64,000 nt of DNA from Sulfurimonas sp. Lineage in GTDB: Bacteria > Campylobacterota > Campylobacteria > Campylobacterales > Sulfurimonadaceae. The notes under the pieces were generated by a model. The model was not told the origin of the DNA. It saw only the letters and a list, made by a program, of their open reading frames with translations, and did no database searches. The stretch is taken from assembly GCA_028687935.1 (NCBI GenBank), contig JAQTZE010000007.1:1-64000 (forward strand), in the 5' to 3' direction. Position numbers and translations under genes: made by a program. Below, piece after piece: positions 1 to 8,232 of the stretch (its first letter is position 1; every line of letters begins with the position of its first letter).

Positions 1-122
1 CTCTCAAGCATATGATCTAAAAAACCTACACCACTATTGATATGGCTTACGCCGCTTCCCATAATATCAAGGGAAATTGTAATATCAGTCTCTTTTGTTT
101 TTCTTGTTTTAGTTATCATCAT
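1..122 (-). CDS. hisB: Imidazoleglycerol-phosphate dehydratase, N-terminal part (runs off the window)
   Basis: Only the first 40 or so codons are present; the gene continues leftward out of the window. The visible start reads MMITKTRKT, followed by an acidic ET pair and then the GFLDHML motif whose aspartate-histidine pair binds the metal in HisB enzymes. The enzyme removes water from imidazole-glycerol phosphate in histidine synthesis. Two ATGs are adjacent (120-122 and 117-119); a GAGAGGA ribosome site lies just upstream, overlapping the end of rlpA, so the gene is probably translated from the same transcript as rlpA and mltD. The identification rests on a short but characteristic stretch. 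Confidence 0.85.
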   Translation of the reverse strand, partial: MMITKTRKTKETDITISLDIMGSGVSHINSGVGFLDHMLE

Positions 123-126
123 CTTA

Positions 127-1017
127 TCAATCCTCTCTTACAATAAATGCATTTTTAAAATAGCCTAGCGCTTTGTACTCTCTTACTTCTTGTTCATTTT
201 TAAAGCCTTTGATCCAAACTTTAAAAATTCTTCCGTTTTCATTCTCTATATCTTTGATCTCTGCTCTATATCCGTTATCATCTTTAAAAGTTTCCTGCGT
301 TTTAATAGCACTTTCTATTTTAGAAAAAGATGCTATTTGTAAAGCATATGAGGTGCCAGGCGGCAGTACTTTTGGAGCACTTGGACGAGGATGAATAGTT
401 GGTTCAGCAAGATCAATTTTTTTATTCTTATTCATAGGTGAACCAATATCATTTCTATCGTAATATTCCGCTTTATAGTAGCCTAAAACTTCGACTTTCA
501 CTGGAGCCGTACCGTTTTGTATCATATCGAGTTTTCTTGCTGCAGTGTTAGAGAGATCTATGATTCTGGTTCCTATAAAAGGGCCTCTATCATTGATACG
601 GACAACCGTGCTGAGATCATTTTTGGTATTTGTGACTTTTACAATCGTATTCATTGGTAATGTTTTATGTGCCGCAGTCATATCATACATATTATACGTT
701 TCGCCATTTGATGTCAATTTACCATGAAAGTCAGGTCCATACCAGCTCGCATCACCATTATATTCATCCCCGACAGTAGCTGGAGTTGGTTGGTACTCGA
801 TACCATAGACGACATACGATCGCATTGTTGGATGTGCAAAATCTTTTTGATCTAAACTCGTACGATATGCTCCACTATCTTCAGAATATGAAGTCGGGGC
901 TGAAGATGAAGGAGTAGCTGGAGTAGCAGAGCCATTATACGTTCCTACCCCGCGCGTACTACAACCTGTGACAAAGAGCAATGTAGCAGTAAAAAAAAGT
1001 GCATTTAGCTTATTCAT
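127..1017 (-). CDS. rlpA: RlpA-like septal lytic transglycosylase lipoprotein with SPOR domain
   Basis: This is a 296-residue lipoprotein: a short signal ends in the lipobox TGC at about residue 19. A double-psi beta-barrel follows at about 88-170, starting at [12 protein letters not shown] and containing the INDRGPF segment typical of RlpA. A C-terminal SPOR domain (about 222-296, starting YALQIASF) should bind denuded peptidoglycan at the septum. A proline- and serine-rich linker follows the lipid anchor. Its start overlaps the 3' end of mltD by 8 bases, so the two wall enzymes are probably co-translated. The order tatD-mltD-rlpA matches what I remember from Helicobacter. hisB follows after four bases. 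Confidence 0.9.
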   Translation of the reverse strand: MNKLNALFFTATLLFVTGCSTRGVGTYNGSATPATPSSSAPTSYSEDSGAYRTSLDQKDFAHPTMRSYVVYGIEYQPTPATVGDEYNGDASWYGPDFHGKLTSNGETYNMYDMTAAHKTLPMNTIVKVTNTKNDLSTVVRINDRGPFIGTRIIDLSNTAARKLDMIQNGTAPVKVEVLGYYKAEYYDRNDIGSPMNKNKKIDLAEPTIHPRPSAPKVLPPGTSYALQIASFSKIESAIKTQETFKDDNGYRAEIKDIENENGRIFKVWIKGFKNEQEVREYKALGYFKNAFIVRED

Positions 1018-2236
1018 AAATCTCCAATTTAGTACCTATCTTAAGCATGTCTGTACGTAAATTATTTTTTTCTTTGATATCTGCAATGCTCACTTTATGT
1101 GCCTTTGCAATCGAGACTATAGAGTCACCTTTTTGTACTGTATGAAAAAGTTTTTTAGGAACCTTTTTAAAAGCTTGCGTATTTGGAACAGGCATAATAA
1201 GTGTTTGTTTGATTTTAAGTGCACTCGTTTTGAGATGATTAAATTCCATAATCTCTTTTGTAGAAACACCATATTTCTTGCTTAAAAACAATAAACTGTC
1301 TCCTTTTCCAACTACATGATGCTTATAGCTATTTGCAATAGGCGCCTGAGTATAATTTTGATTAAACTCAGCGAGTTTTTCATAAGGAATATGAATAGCG
1401 TAATTATTCATACTCGGTGGAACAAAATCTTGCTTTAGATGTCTATTTAACTTCTGTAAATCTTCTAAAGGAACATCAATTATTTCAGATAATCTCTGTA
1501 AAGATTCCCCGTGAGAAACTTTTATCGTCGAAACTGGAAATGCACAGGATCTGTTTAAAAGGTATTCACACTCATTTTTTAGCAAAAACTGTTCATCATT
1601 TCCGATTAATGAAAGTGCCACTATTTTTCTTATGTAAAGTCTGCTCTCTTTTGGAATATATTTCTCATCTTGGTCAAGTAAAACAGCTAAATCATCTGTT
1701 CCCGCTTTTTCTATCGCTTTACTGAGTCTACCACTTCCGCAATTGTATGCAAGTGCAGCTAAATACCACTTTCCAAACTGACCATACAACTTTGTGAGAT
1801 ATTTTGAAGCTGCTTCTGTAGATTTCACAAAGTCTTGTCTCTCATCTACATATTGATCTATCTTGAGATTAAATTTTTTCGCAGTTGCGGGCATAAACTG
1901 CCAAAGTCCTGAAGCACGTTTTGCTGAAGATGCACCATTCTCAAAATTTGACTCCGCCATGGCAAGATATAAAAACTCTTGCGGTATTTTATGTTTTGCT
2001 AAAATATCTTTTATTGCTGGAACGAGAAAAGCTGCATCATCCATTTTTTTGATAAAAAATTGCTCTGCACCAGCTTCACTTTTCGTCTCTCTCATTTCAT
2101 TCATCATAGGATCGTAGATAAAGGAAGGATCGATGTTTAAAGATTCTAATATTGCCAACTCTTTATTATAGTTGGACTCATAAGCTAAGTTTGCGTAGAG
2201 AAAAATAGGTAATAACAGTGCTAAAAAATATTTCAA
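1010..2236 (-). CDS. mltD: Membrane-bound lytic murein transglycosylase D with three LysM repeats
   Basis: The 408-residue product starts with a signal peptide, then a lysozyme-like SLT domain (about 60-190). The catalytic glutamate lies in MAESNF, and GLWQFMPATA is the usual second motif. Three LysM-type repeats follow at about 240, 305 and 365, each with the G-D/E-S-L/I pattern for glycan binding. It cuts peptidoglycan in the periplasm. The start codon is TTG (complement of CAA at 2234-2236); GAGAG lies about nine bases upstream and no better ATG precedes the signal sequence. It overlaps rlpA downstream. Confidence 0.9.
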   Translation of the reverse strand: MKYFLALLLPIFLYANLAYESNYNKELAILESLNIDPSFIYDPMMNEMRETKSEAGAEQFFIKKMDDAAFLVPAIKDILAKHKIPQEFLYLAMAESNFENGASSAKRASGLWQFMPATAKKFNLKIDQYVDERQDFVKSTEAASKYLTKLYGQFGKWYLAALAYNCGSGRLSKAIEKAGTDDLAVLLDQDEKYIPKESRLYIRKIVALSLIGNDEQFLLKNECEYLLNRSCAFPVSTIKVSHGESLQRLSEIIDVPLEDLQKLNRHLKQDFVPPSMNNYAIHIPYEKLAEFNQNYTQAPIANSYKHHVVGKGDSLLFLSKKYGVSTKEIMEFNHLKTSALKIKQTLIMPVPNTQAFKKVPKKLFHTVQKGDSIVSIAKAHKVSIADIKEKNNLRTDMLKIGTKLEIYE

Positions 2237-2336
2237 ATTATATTGCTCTCTTGTTGGTTTAAGACCAAGATTTTATCCAAATTTAACTAATAGTGAGCTG
2301 TTATGAGAGTTTCAGAGGCTTTAGGACTCTCTAATA

Positions 2337-3113
2337 TTATGAAATATTAAAGAGTTTCAGGGCGTTGTGCGTTGTCGTATTTTTTATCTCTTTTAAACTT
2401 ATTTCTAGTAATTCAGAGATCTTTTGAGCGACTAAAGTTGTATATAAAGGCTCATTTCTCTCTCCACGATGTGGCATTGGAGTGAGATACGGGCCATCTG
2501 TTTCGATAAGAAGTTTATCATGAGGAATACGTGGCAAAACATTGACAAGTTTTTTGGCATTTTTAAAGGTTAAAACGCCACCAATTCCGAAATAAAAGCC
2601 CTCTTTTGCTAGGCTGAGGAGCTCATCATCTGCATTGTAACAATGTAAAACGCCACCAACTTCTTTGGCATTATATGCAAGCAACAACTCTTTTGAATCT
2701 CTTGAAGCATCACGGATATGGACGATAAGAGGCTTTTTATACTTCTTAGCGATCTCTATCTGCGCTACAAAGACCTCTTTTTGTCTGCGTTTTTCAAGCT
2801 CTTTTTCTTCCTCACTTCCTTCGAGTCTAAAATAATCAAGTCCACATTCTCCGATTGCCACACATTTTTTATGATGCACATAAGCTTCAAAATCAAGCGC
2901 TTCAAACGCAGCCATATCATAAGGATGTACGCCTATAGCAAAATAGACATCATCATATTTTTCGGCAATTTCTACGGCTCTTGGAAGTGTTACAGGGTCT
3001 GCACCGGGGATAATAAAACGCTTTACTCCACTCTCACGCGCACGTGCAAGCACTGCATCCAAATCTGCTTCGTATCTTTTATCATCTAAATGTATATGTG
3101 TATCAATTATCAT
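2337..3113 (-). CDS. tatD: TatD family metal-dependent deoxyribonuclease
   Basis: This 258-residue TIM-barrel hydrolase carries the family signatures in order: the N-terminal DTHIHLD metal ligands, GECGLDY (about 88-94), HIRDA (about 134) and the late ETDGPY motif (about 205). TatD proteins are cytoplasmic 3'-5' DNases of the amidohydrolase superfamily. Length is normal. The start is an ATG inside the last 11 bases of the small membrane-protein gene upstream, so translation is probably coupled. A 100-base gap separates it from mltD. Confidence 0.92.
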   Translation of the reverse strand: MIIDTHIHLDDKRYEADLDAVLARARESGVKRFIIPGADPVTLPRAVEIAEKYDDVYFAIGVHPYDMAAFEALDFEAYVHHKKCVAIGECGLDYFRLEGSEEEKELEKRRQKEVFVAQIEIAKKYKKPLIVHIRDASRDSKELLLAYNAKEVGGVLHCYNADDELLSLAKEGFYFGIGGVLTFKNAKKLVNVLPRIPHDKLLIETDGPYLTPMPHRGERNEPLYTTLVAQKISELLEISLKEIKNTTTHNALKLFNIS

Positions 3114-3273
3114 TTTTTTTCTCTTTCAATTTTTTAACGTAGAGTATATTTTTCACCATTAAATAGATAAAAAAGCAAGAAACTAAAACGCAGCCGCCAG
3201 CTAAAAGTAAGTTGCCTGCCATGAAAAAGTTGTACGCGAGAATAGCAGAAACAATAGAAATTATGAAACACAT
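3103..3273 (-). CDS. Small two-helix membrane protein between recN and tatD
   Basis: A 56-codon frame starts at an ATG 13 bases inside the end of recN and ends 11 bases inside tatD. The product begins MCFIISIVSA, has two hydrophobic stretches (about residues 3-20 and 22-40) and ends in a basic tail (KKLKEKKNDN). The tight overlap at both ends, and the absence of any other frame filling the space, support a real translationally coupled gene. I recognise no family. Its job is unknown; proximity to RecN and TatD may only reflect operon packing. Confidence 0.6.
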   Translation of the reverse strand: MCFIISIVSAILAYNFFMAGNLLLAGGCVLVSCFFIYLMVKNILYVKKLKEKKNDN

Positions 3274-4805
3274 TTCGCAGCCTCTAAAAGCTCTTTAGCA
3301 AATACTTTTGCCTCACTTGATATTTTTTCTCCACTGATGATTCTTGCAATCTCGTCTATCTTCTCTTCAAAATTGAGCTCTTTTGTAAAGGAAACATCTC
3401 CTTTTTTGTAGATAAGAAAGTGCTGATCTCCCATAGATGTGAGTTGTGGCTGATGTGAAACTACAAAAATCTGAAAATATTTAGAGAGTTGTCGCAAGAC
3501 CTTAGCAACGCTCATGGACTCTTCACCACTGAGATTTGCATCGATCTCATCGAGCATTAAAACGCCACCATTTTGTTTCATAAACTCTGATTTGAGCGCC
3601 AAAACAGCGAGTCTGAGTCTGTTAAACTCTCCTGTACTTATCTTTTGGAGTGCAGTTCCATTAAGATTTATCTCCACCATATCTTTGCCAAATTCAGTAT
3701 AAGGCATCTCTTCTATGCTTATCTGTGCTTCACGCAAATAGAGCTCTTTGAGATATCTGTTCAGGTCAGTTGTAAAAGATTTGAGTTCCTTTGTTCTAAG
3801 CTCTGTCATCTCTTGAGCTAGTAAACGCAGCTCTTTGTCCAAAAACGCAACTCTTTGTTCTAAATCTTTTTTTTCGATCTCAATATTCTCATATTTGGCA
3901 AGTTCAAGCTTTTTCTTTTCTTTGTAGCTGAGTGCTTCTTCTATACTTCCATAGCGTCTTTTTAAAGCGCTGAGCTCTTCTATACGGTTGAGCACCTCTT
4001 CTACATCTATCTCATCAAGTGCTGAGAATTTTTCCTGAGCACTATCAAGTGTCGCTCGAAGCTCATTCATCGCATCACTAAAAAAAGAGCTGTTTATATC
4101 CAGAGCATCAAGTGCTGATATTGCATGATATTCGCTCTCAAAGATCTTATTTGCTTGGGAGATACTTTGCAAAACTTTTTCTTTTTTTGAGAGCTCTTTT
4201 TTTATGAGTAAAAGATCATCATCTTCAGAAACTAAAGGATTAATATCTTCTATCTTTTGTATCTCAAAAGATGCGAACTCTTTGAGTTCTACAATACGGC
4301 GCTCTTCATCTTCAATCTTTTGTAGTGCAAATTTTGCCTCTTTATGTTCTAAAAAACAGCTTTTGTAATGCTCTTGCGTTTCATAAATCTTTGTTTTTTT
4401 GACATCAAGCCTCTCATCTAAAATGGCAAGGAGATTTTCGTTTTCAAAATCACTATAATCTTTGAGACTCAAATGTCGCAGATATCCAGAAGCGAGTTCA
4501 TTCATTGACTTTTTTGAAACACTTTGATTATTGACAAAATAGCGCGTTTTATCTTTTTTCGTCTGCTTAAAGACATTGATCTCATCACTCTCTATGCCAA
4601 TATCATTGAGGTTGATATCCCATGTTACGCTTGATTCACACAGAGCAGCTTCACATGAGCTCGCACCGAGTGACGAGAGTATAGAATTTACTAAGATAGA
4701 TTTTCCACTGCCACTAGGTCCTGTAAAGACGACTAAACCCGAAGAGAGACCAAGTTCGACCTCTTTGAAACTCAGGTAATCTTTGAGATAAAACCTCTCA
4801 ATCAT
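3261..4805 (-). CDS. recN: DNA repair protein RecN
   Basis: The 514-residue SMC-like ATPase has a Walker A motif near the N terminus (GPSGSGKS, about 29-36), a long coiled-coil middle (about 150-340), and a C-terminal half with the TGEFNRLRLAVLAL signature followed by the Walker B MLDEIDANLSG (about 417). RecN helps in double-strand break repair by tethering broken ends. It is slightly shorter than the 550 residues usual elsewhere, as is normal for this phylum. It sits four bases downstream of nadK, a pairing I also recall from C. jejuni. Confidence 0.92.
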   Translation of the reverse strand: MIERFYLKDYLSFKEVELGLSSGLVVFTGPSGSGKSILVNSILSSLGASSCEAALCESSVTWDINLNDIGIESDEINVFKQTKKDKTRYFVNNQSVSKKSMNELASGYLRHLSLKDYSDFENENLLAILDERLDVKKTKIYETQEHYKSCFLEHKEAKFALQKIEDEERRIVELKEFASFEIQKIEDINPLVSEDDDLLLIKKELSKKEKVLQSISQANKIFESEYHAISALDALDINSSFFSDAMNELRATLDSAQEKFSALDEIDVEEVLNRIEELSALKRRYGSIEEALSYKEKKKLELAKYENIEIEKKDLEQRVAFLDKELRLLAQEMTELRTKELKSFTTDLNRYLKELYLREAQISIEEMPYTEFGKDMVEINLNGTALQKISTGEFNRLRLAVLALKSEFMKQNGGVLMLDEIDANLSGEESMSVAKVLRQLSKYFQIFVVSHQPQLTSMGDQHFLIYKKGDVSFTKELNFEEKIDEIARIISGEKISSEAKVFAKELLEAAKCVS

Positions 4806-4808
4806 TTT

Positions 4809-5663
4809 CTACTCTCCCCAATTTAACTTCTGTTTGAGAACATCAAAATAGTTAAACTCTTCCCTATGTATAAGTTTTGCCGTCTTATCAGCAAGTTTGA
4901 TATAGACGCTCTCATCCATCTCTATCTCGATCATATCTTGTCCATCAACGATCATAAGTGCTGGATTTGTCGGTGTTCGCATCTCTATAGAATAGGTTCC
5001 AGGTAAAACTACAGGTCTTTGAGTAAGTGAGTGCGGGCAAATAGGCGTCAGGGTAAATACCTGCGTCAAAGGAAATAAAACAGGTCCGCCTGCCGAGAGA
5101 TTATACGCCGTAGAACCTGTTGGGGTAGAGACAATCACGCCATCTCCATAATAGGTATTAAAGGCTTTACCATCAACAAGAGTCTGGATATTTATCATAT
5201 TAGAGATGGATGGTCGCGTTAAGACGATATCATTAAATGCAAACATACGAATCTCTTCACCATTTTTTATGAAGTTTGCTTCTAAAACAGAACGCTCGTC
5301 TATACGGTATTTTCCAAGGACAAGATTACCTACAAACGCATCAAGTTCATCGACACTAACATCCGCTAAAAATCCAAGTTTTCCAGCATAAACGCCAAAA
5401 ACGGGAATATCATAGTTAAAACTTCTGCGTACTGCCGAGATGAGCGTGCCATCTCCGCCTACAGTTACCAAAGCATCACACTGCTTGCATAAAAGCTCAA
5501 AATTCATACCCATGACATCTATCATACCGCCACTGTTACTATCGATATAGACTTCTATTTCATATTTGTTAAAAATTTTTTCCAGTTTAAAAAAAGTACT
5601 TTTAAGCTCAGGCGTTGAAGGCCGTAAAATGACACCAACTTTTTTAATCTCTTTTTTTTGCAA
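4809..5663 (-). CDS. nadK: NAD kinase
   Basis: This 284-residue enzyme phosphorylates NAD to NADP in the cytoplasm. The GGDGT motif (about residues 68-72, in VTVGGDGTLI) and the later TPTGSTAYN segment (about 180) are the nucleotide-binding and catalytic signatures. The start codon is TTG (complement of CAA at 5661-5663), with AGGA eight bases upstream; no ATG lies near. It leads the minus-strand run nadK-recN-tatD and faces aspS divergently; a TATAAT box on the minus strand at 5707-5712 is a likely promoter. Confidence 0.93.
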   Translation of the reverse strand: MQKKEIKKVGVILRPSTPELKSTFFKLEKIFNKYEIEVYIDSNSGGMIDVMGMNFELLCKQCDALVTVGGDGTLISAVRRSFNYDIPVFGVYAGKLGFLADVSVDELDAFVGNLVLGKYRIDERSVLEANFIKNGEEIRMFAFNDIVLTRPSISNMINIQTLVDGKAFNTYYGDGVIVSTPTGSTAYNLSAGGPVLFPLTQVFTLTPICPHSLTQRPVVLPGTYSIEMRTPTNPALMIVDGQDMIEIEMDESVYIKLADKTAKLIHREEFNYFDVLKQKLNWGE

Positions 5664-5706
5664 AACTGATCCTTTTTTACTTTAGGGGTTCGAAATATTT
5701 TCCCCG

Positions 5707-5712
5707 ATTATA
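5707..5712 (-). promoter_or_regulatory. Probable -10 box for the nadK-recN run
   Basis: The minus strand reads TATAATCGGGG, a perfect -10 hexamer about 45 bases upstream of the nadK TTG start. No convincing -35 was seen, which is usual for the main sigma factor of Campylobacterota. Confidence 0.5.
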
Positions 5713-5801
5713 CACTTTTGAGGTTTAAATATAAAAAATATTTCAAATTGTCATATAAACGCAGCGTTTTACCACTCATATTTATGTAAGGCTAGTTTGG
5801 T

Positions 5802-5807
5802 TATAAT
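5802..5807 (+). promoter_or_regulatory. Probable -10 box for aspS
   Basis: TATAAT at 5802-5807 is preceded by TTTGGT and followed by an AGGA ribosome site (5824-5827) and the aspS ATG at 5838. Spacing fits a short leader of about 20 bases. Confidence 0.6.
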
Positions 5808-5837
5808 CGCGAAAATTATTTTTAGGACTCACTATTT

Positions 5838-7595
5838 ATGAGAAGCCATTATTGTACAGATGTAAGTGAAGCAAACGTAGGAGAGAGTGTCGTTCTGACT
5901 GGTTGGGCTAATAATAGCCGTGATCATGGCGGTATCGTCTTTATAGATTTACGTGACAAAACAGGTTTGGTGCAACTTACCTGTGATCCTGAGCACAACG
6001 CAGTTGCTCACAAAGTTGCCAATGAGGTTCGTGATGAGTTTGTTCTTATCGCAAAAGGTATCGTACGTCACCGTGGAGAAGGCTTGGTAAATCCTCGTCT
6101 TAAAACGGGAACTATCGAGATCATGGTAACTGAGCTTATCATCGAGAACAGAAGTGCTCCGGTTCCTTTTGTCATCGGAGATAAAAATGTTGGAGAAGAG
6201 ACGCGTCTGAAGTACCGTTATCTTGAACTGAGAGATCCTGATATGTATGAGACTTTCCGTCTTCGTTCAAAAGCTGCTATTGCTGCGAGAAATATTCTCG
6301 ATGCAAATGGTTTCTTGGAAGTTGAAACGCCTATCCTTACAAAATCAACTCCAGAGGGTGCAAGAGATTATCTCGTACCATCTCGTGTGCATGCAGGTGA
6401 GTTTTATGCACTGCCTCAATCTCCACAGCTTTTTAAACAACTTTTGATGGTTGGCGGATTTGATAGATATTTCCAAATAGCAAAATGTTTCCGTGACGAA
6501 GATTTGCGTGCTGATAGACAACCTGAGTTTACTCAGATAGACGTCGAGATGAGTTTTTGTGATCAAGAAGATGTTATCAAGATAGCAGAAGAGCTTCTTG
6601 TCGCAATGTTTGGCGCGTGTGGCGTGGATATCAAGCCTCCATTTAACCGTATCACATACAAAAACGCAATGGAATGGTATGGTTCAGATAAACCTGACCT
6701 CAGATATGATTTGAAAATGGTTGATGTTATCGATATCTTTAAGAGATGTGACAATGAAATCTTTACAAATATCGCAAAACAGCCACACAAAAACCGTATC
6801 AAAGCGCTTAAAGTCCCAGGTGCGGATTTAGTATTCTCAAAACGTGAGATGAAAACTTTTGAAGACTTCGTACGCAAATTCGGCGCGCAGGGCCTTGGCT
6901 ATTTCCAGATGAAAGAAGACGGGCTTAAAGGTCCACTTATCAAGTTCTTCTCAGAAGCTGATATCGCTCTTTTAGTTGAGAGACTTGGTATGGAACTTGG
7001 TGATGTTGTATTTTTCGGTGCAGGTGAGAAAAAAACTGTATGGGATTATATGGGAAGACTGAGAATCTTTATCGCAGAGCATGAGCGCATGAATCTTGTA
7101 GACAAAGACGCGTATGAGTTTGTATGGGTTGTTGATTTCCCTATGTTTGAAGTAGAAGACGGACGTGTAAAAGCGCTTCACCATCCATTTACTCAGCCTA
7201 AAGATACAGACAAAGATGATATTGAAGAGATAGAATCTATCGCTTACGATATCGTTTTAAACGGTACAGAACTTGGTGGTGGATCTATTCGTATCCACAA
7301 ACAAGCGATGCAAGAAGAGATCTTTAAACTCCTCGGCATCGACGAAGAAGAAGCACAAGAGAAATTTGGTTTCTTACTTGACGCACTCAAATTTGGTGCA
7401 CCACCACACGGCGGTTTTGCTATTGGATTTGACAGACTTATGATGCTTCTTTCCAAAAAATCTAGCATCCGTGACGTTATTGCGTTTCCTAAAACACAAA
7501 AAGCTTCTTGTATCCTTACAAAAGCTCCAAGTGAAGTGGATGCAACACAGCTTAGAGACTTACATATTCGTCTACGTGACAAAGCAAAAGCGTAA
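5838..7595 (+). CDS. aspS: Aspartyl-tRNA synthetase (probably Asp/Asn non-discriminating)
   Basis: This 585-residue class II synthetase has an N-terminal OB fold (about 1-100, [19 protein letters not shown]) and the catalytic domain with motif 2 ([16 protein letters not shown], about 220-235) and motif 3 ([13 protein letters not shown], about 535). The bacterial GAD insertion lies between about 280 and 420. It charges tRNA-Asp. Many Campylobacterota use a non-discriminating AspRS plus GatCAB; that is an inference here. The gene is followed five bases later by adk, the order known from C. jejuni. Confidence 0.95.
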   Translation: MRSHYCTDVSEANVGESVVLTGWANNSRDHGGIVFIDLRDKTGLVQLTCDPEHNAVAHKVANEVRDEFVLIAKGIVRHRGEGLVNPRLKTGTIEIMVTELIIENRSAPVPFVIGDKNVGEETRLKYRYLELRDPDMYETFRLRSKAAIAARNILDANGFLEVETPILTKSTPEGARDYLVPSRVHAGEFYALPQSPQLFKQLLMVGGFDRYFQIAKCFRDEDLRADRQPEFTQIDVEMSFCDQEDVIKIAEELLVAMFGACGVDIKPPFNRITYKNAMEWYGSDKPDLRYDLKMVDVIDIFKRCDNEIFTNIAKQPHKNRIKALKVPGADLVFSKREMKTFEDFVRKFGAQGLGYFQMKEDGLKGPLIKFFSEADIALLVERLGMELGDVVFFGAGEKKTVWDYMGRLRIFIAEHERMNLVDKDAYEFVWVVDFPMFEVEDGRVKALHHPFTQPKDTDKDDIEEIESIAYDIVLNGTELGGGSIRIHKQAMQEEIFKLLGIDEEEAQEKFGFLLDALKFGAPPHGGFAIGFDRLMMLLSKKSSIRDVIAFPKTQKASCILTKAPSEVDATQLRDLHIRLRDKAKA

Positions 7596-7600
7596 TCTTT

Positions 7601-8179
7601 ATGCCTAGTCGTAAAAAACTCTTTTTGATCATCGGAGCGCCCGGTTCGGGCAAAACGACCGATGCTGAGCTTATCGCCGCACAAAACGCAGCGATAACAC
7701 ACTACTCAACTGGCGATATGCTTCGAGCAGAAGTTGCAAGTGCTAGTGTACTTGGATCTGAGATCAACAACTACATCTCAAAAGGTCTTATCGTTCCTAT
7801 CAAAATAGCGATAGAGACTATCGTAAACGCAATCAAAAACGCACCTACTCCTATCATCATTATTGATGGTTATCCAAGAAGTATGGAGCAATTAGGCGCA
7901 CTCGATGAGTATCTAAACGCAGACTCCTTTTTAGAGCTTTGTAGCGTGATAGAAGTGAAAGTATGTGAAGAGACTGCAAGAGATAGAGTTCTCGGCCGTG
8001 CTCGCGGTGCTGATGACAATACAGAAGTCTTCGATAACCGCATGAGAGTCTACACGGAACCTCTCGCTGAGATACAAGCTTTTTACAGTGCAAAAGATCT
8101 TTTAAAAGTGATTTCTGGTGAAGGGAGTATCGAAGAGATAGTTTCTGAGATGGGAAGTTTTCTTAAAAGTAAAATATAG
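7601..8179 (+). CDS. adk: Adenylate kinase, short epsilon-type
   Basis: The 192-residue P-loop kinase has GAPGSGKTT (about 12-20), the AMP-binding [11 protein letters not shown] segment (about 38) and DGYPRS (about 90). It lacks the long LID of canonical adenylate kinase. It interconverts ATP+AMP and 2 ADP. The length and position directly after aspS match the standard adenylate kinase of Campylobacter. A second, longer adenylate kinase lies at 17663-18310, so this genome has two classes. A strong hairpin (8200-8226) follows. Confidence 0.85.
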   Translation: MPSRKKLFLIIGAPGSGKTTDAELIAAQNAAITHYSTGDMLRAEVASASVLGSEINNYISKGLIVPIKIAIETIVNAIKNAPTPIIIIDGYPRSMEQLGALDEYLNADSFLELCSVIEVKVCEETARDRVLGRARGADDNTEVFDNRMRVYTEPLAEIQAFYSAKDLLKVISGEGSIEEIVSEMGSFLKSKI

Positions 8180-8199
8180 CATTGAACAAACGCAAATAT

Positions 8200-8226
8200 T
8201 TCCCTACTTCTCTTTGAAGTAGGGAA
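8200..8226. terminator. Bidirectional terminator between adk and the C11 peptidase
   Basis: A perfect 11-base stem (TTCCCTACTTC at 8200-8210, GAAGTAGGGAA at 8216-8226) closes a five-base loop between two convergent genes. One AAACGCA heptamer lies just upstream, at 8188-8194. Confidence 0.8.
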
Positions 8227-8232
8227 CGATAT

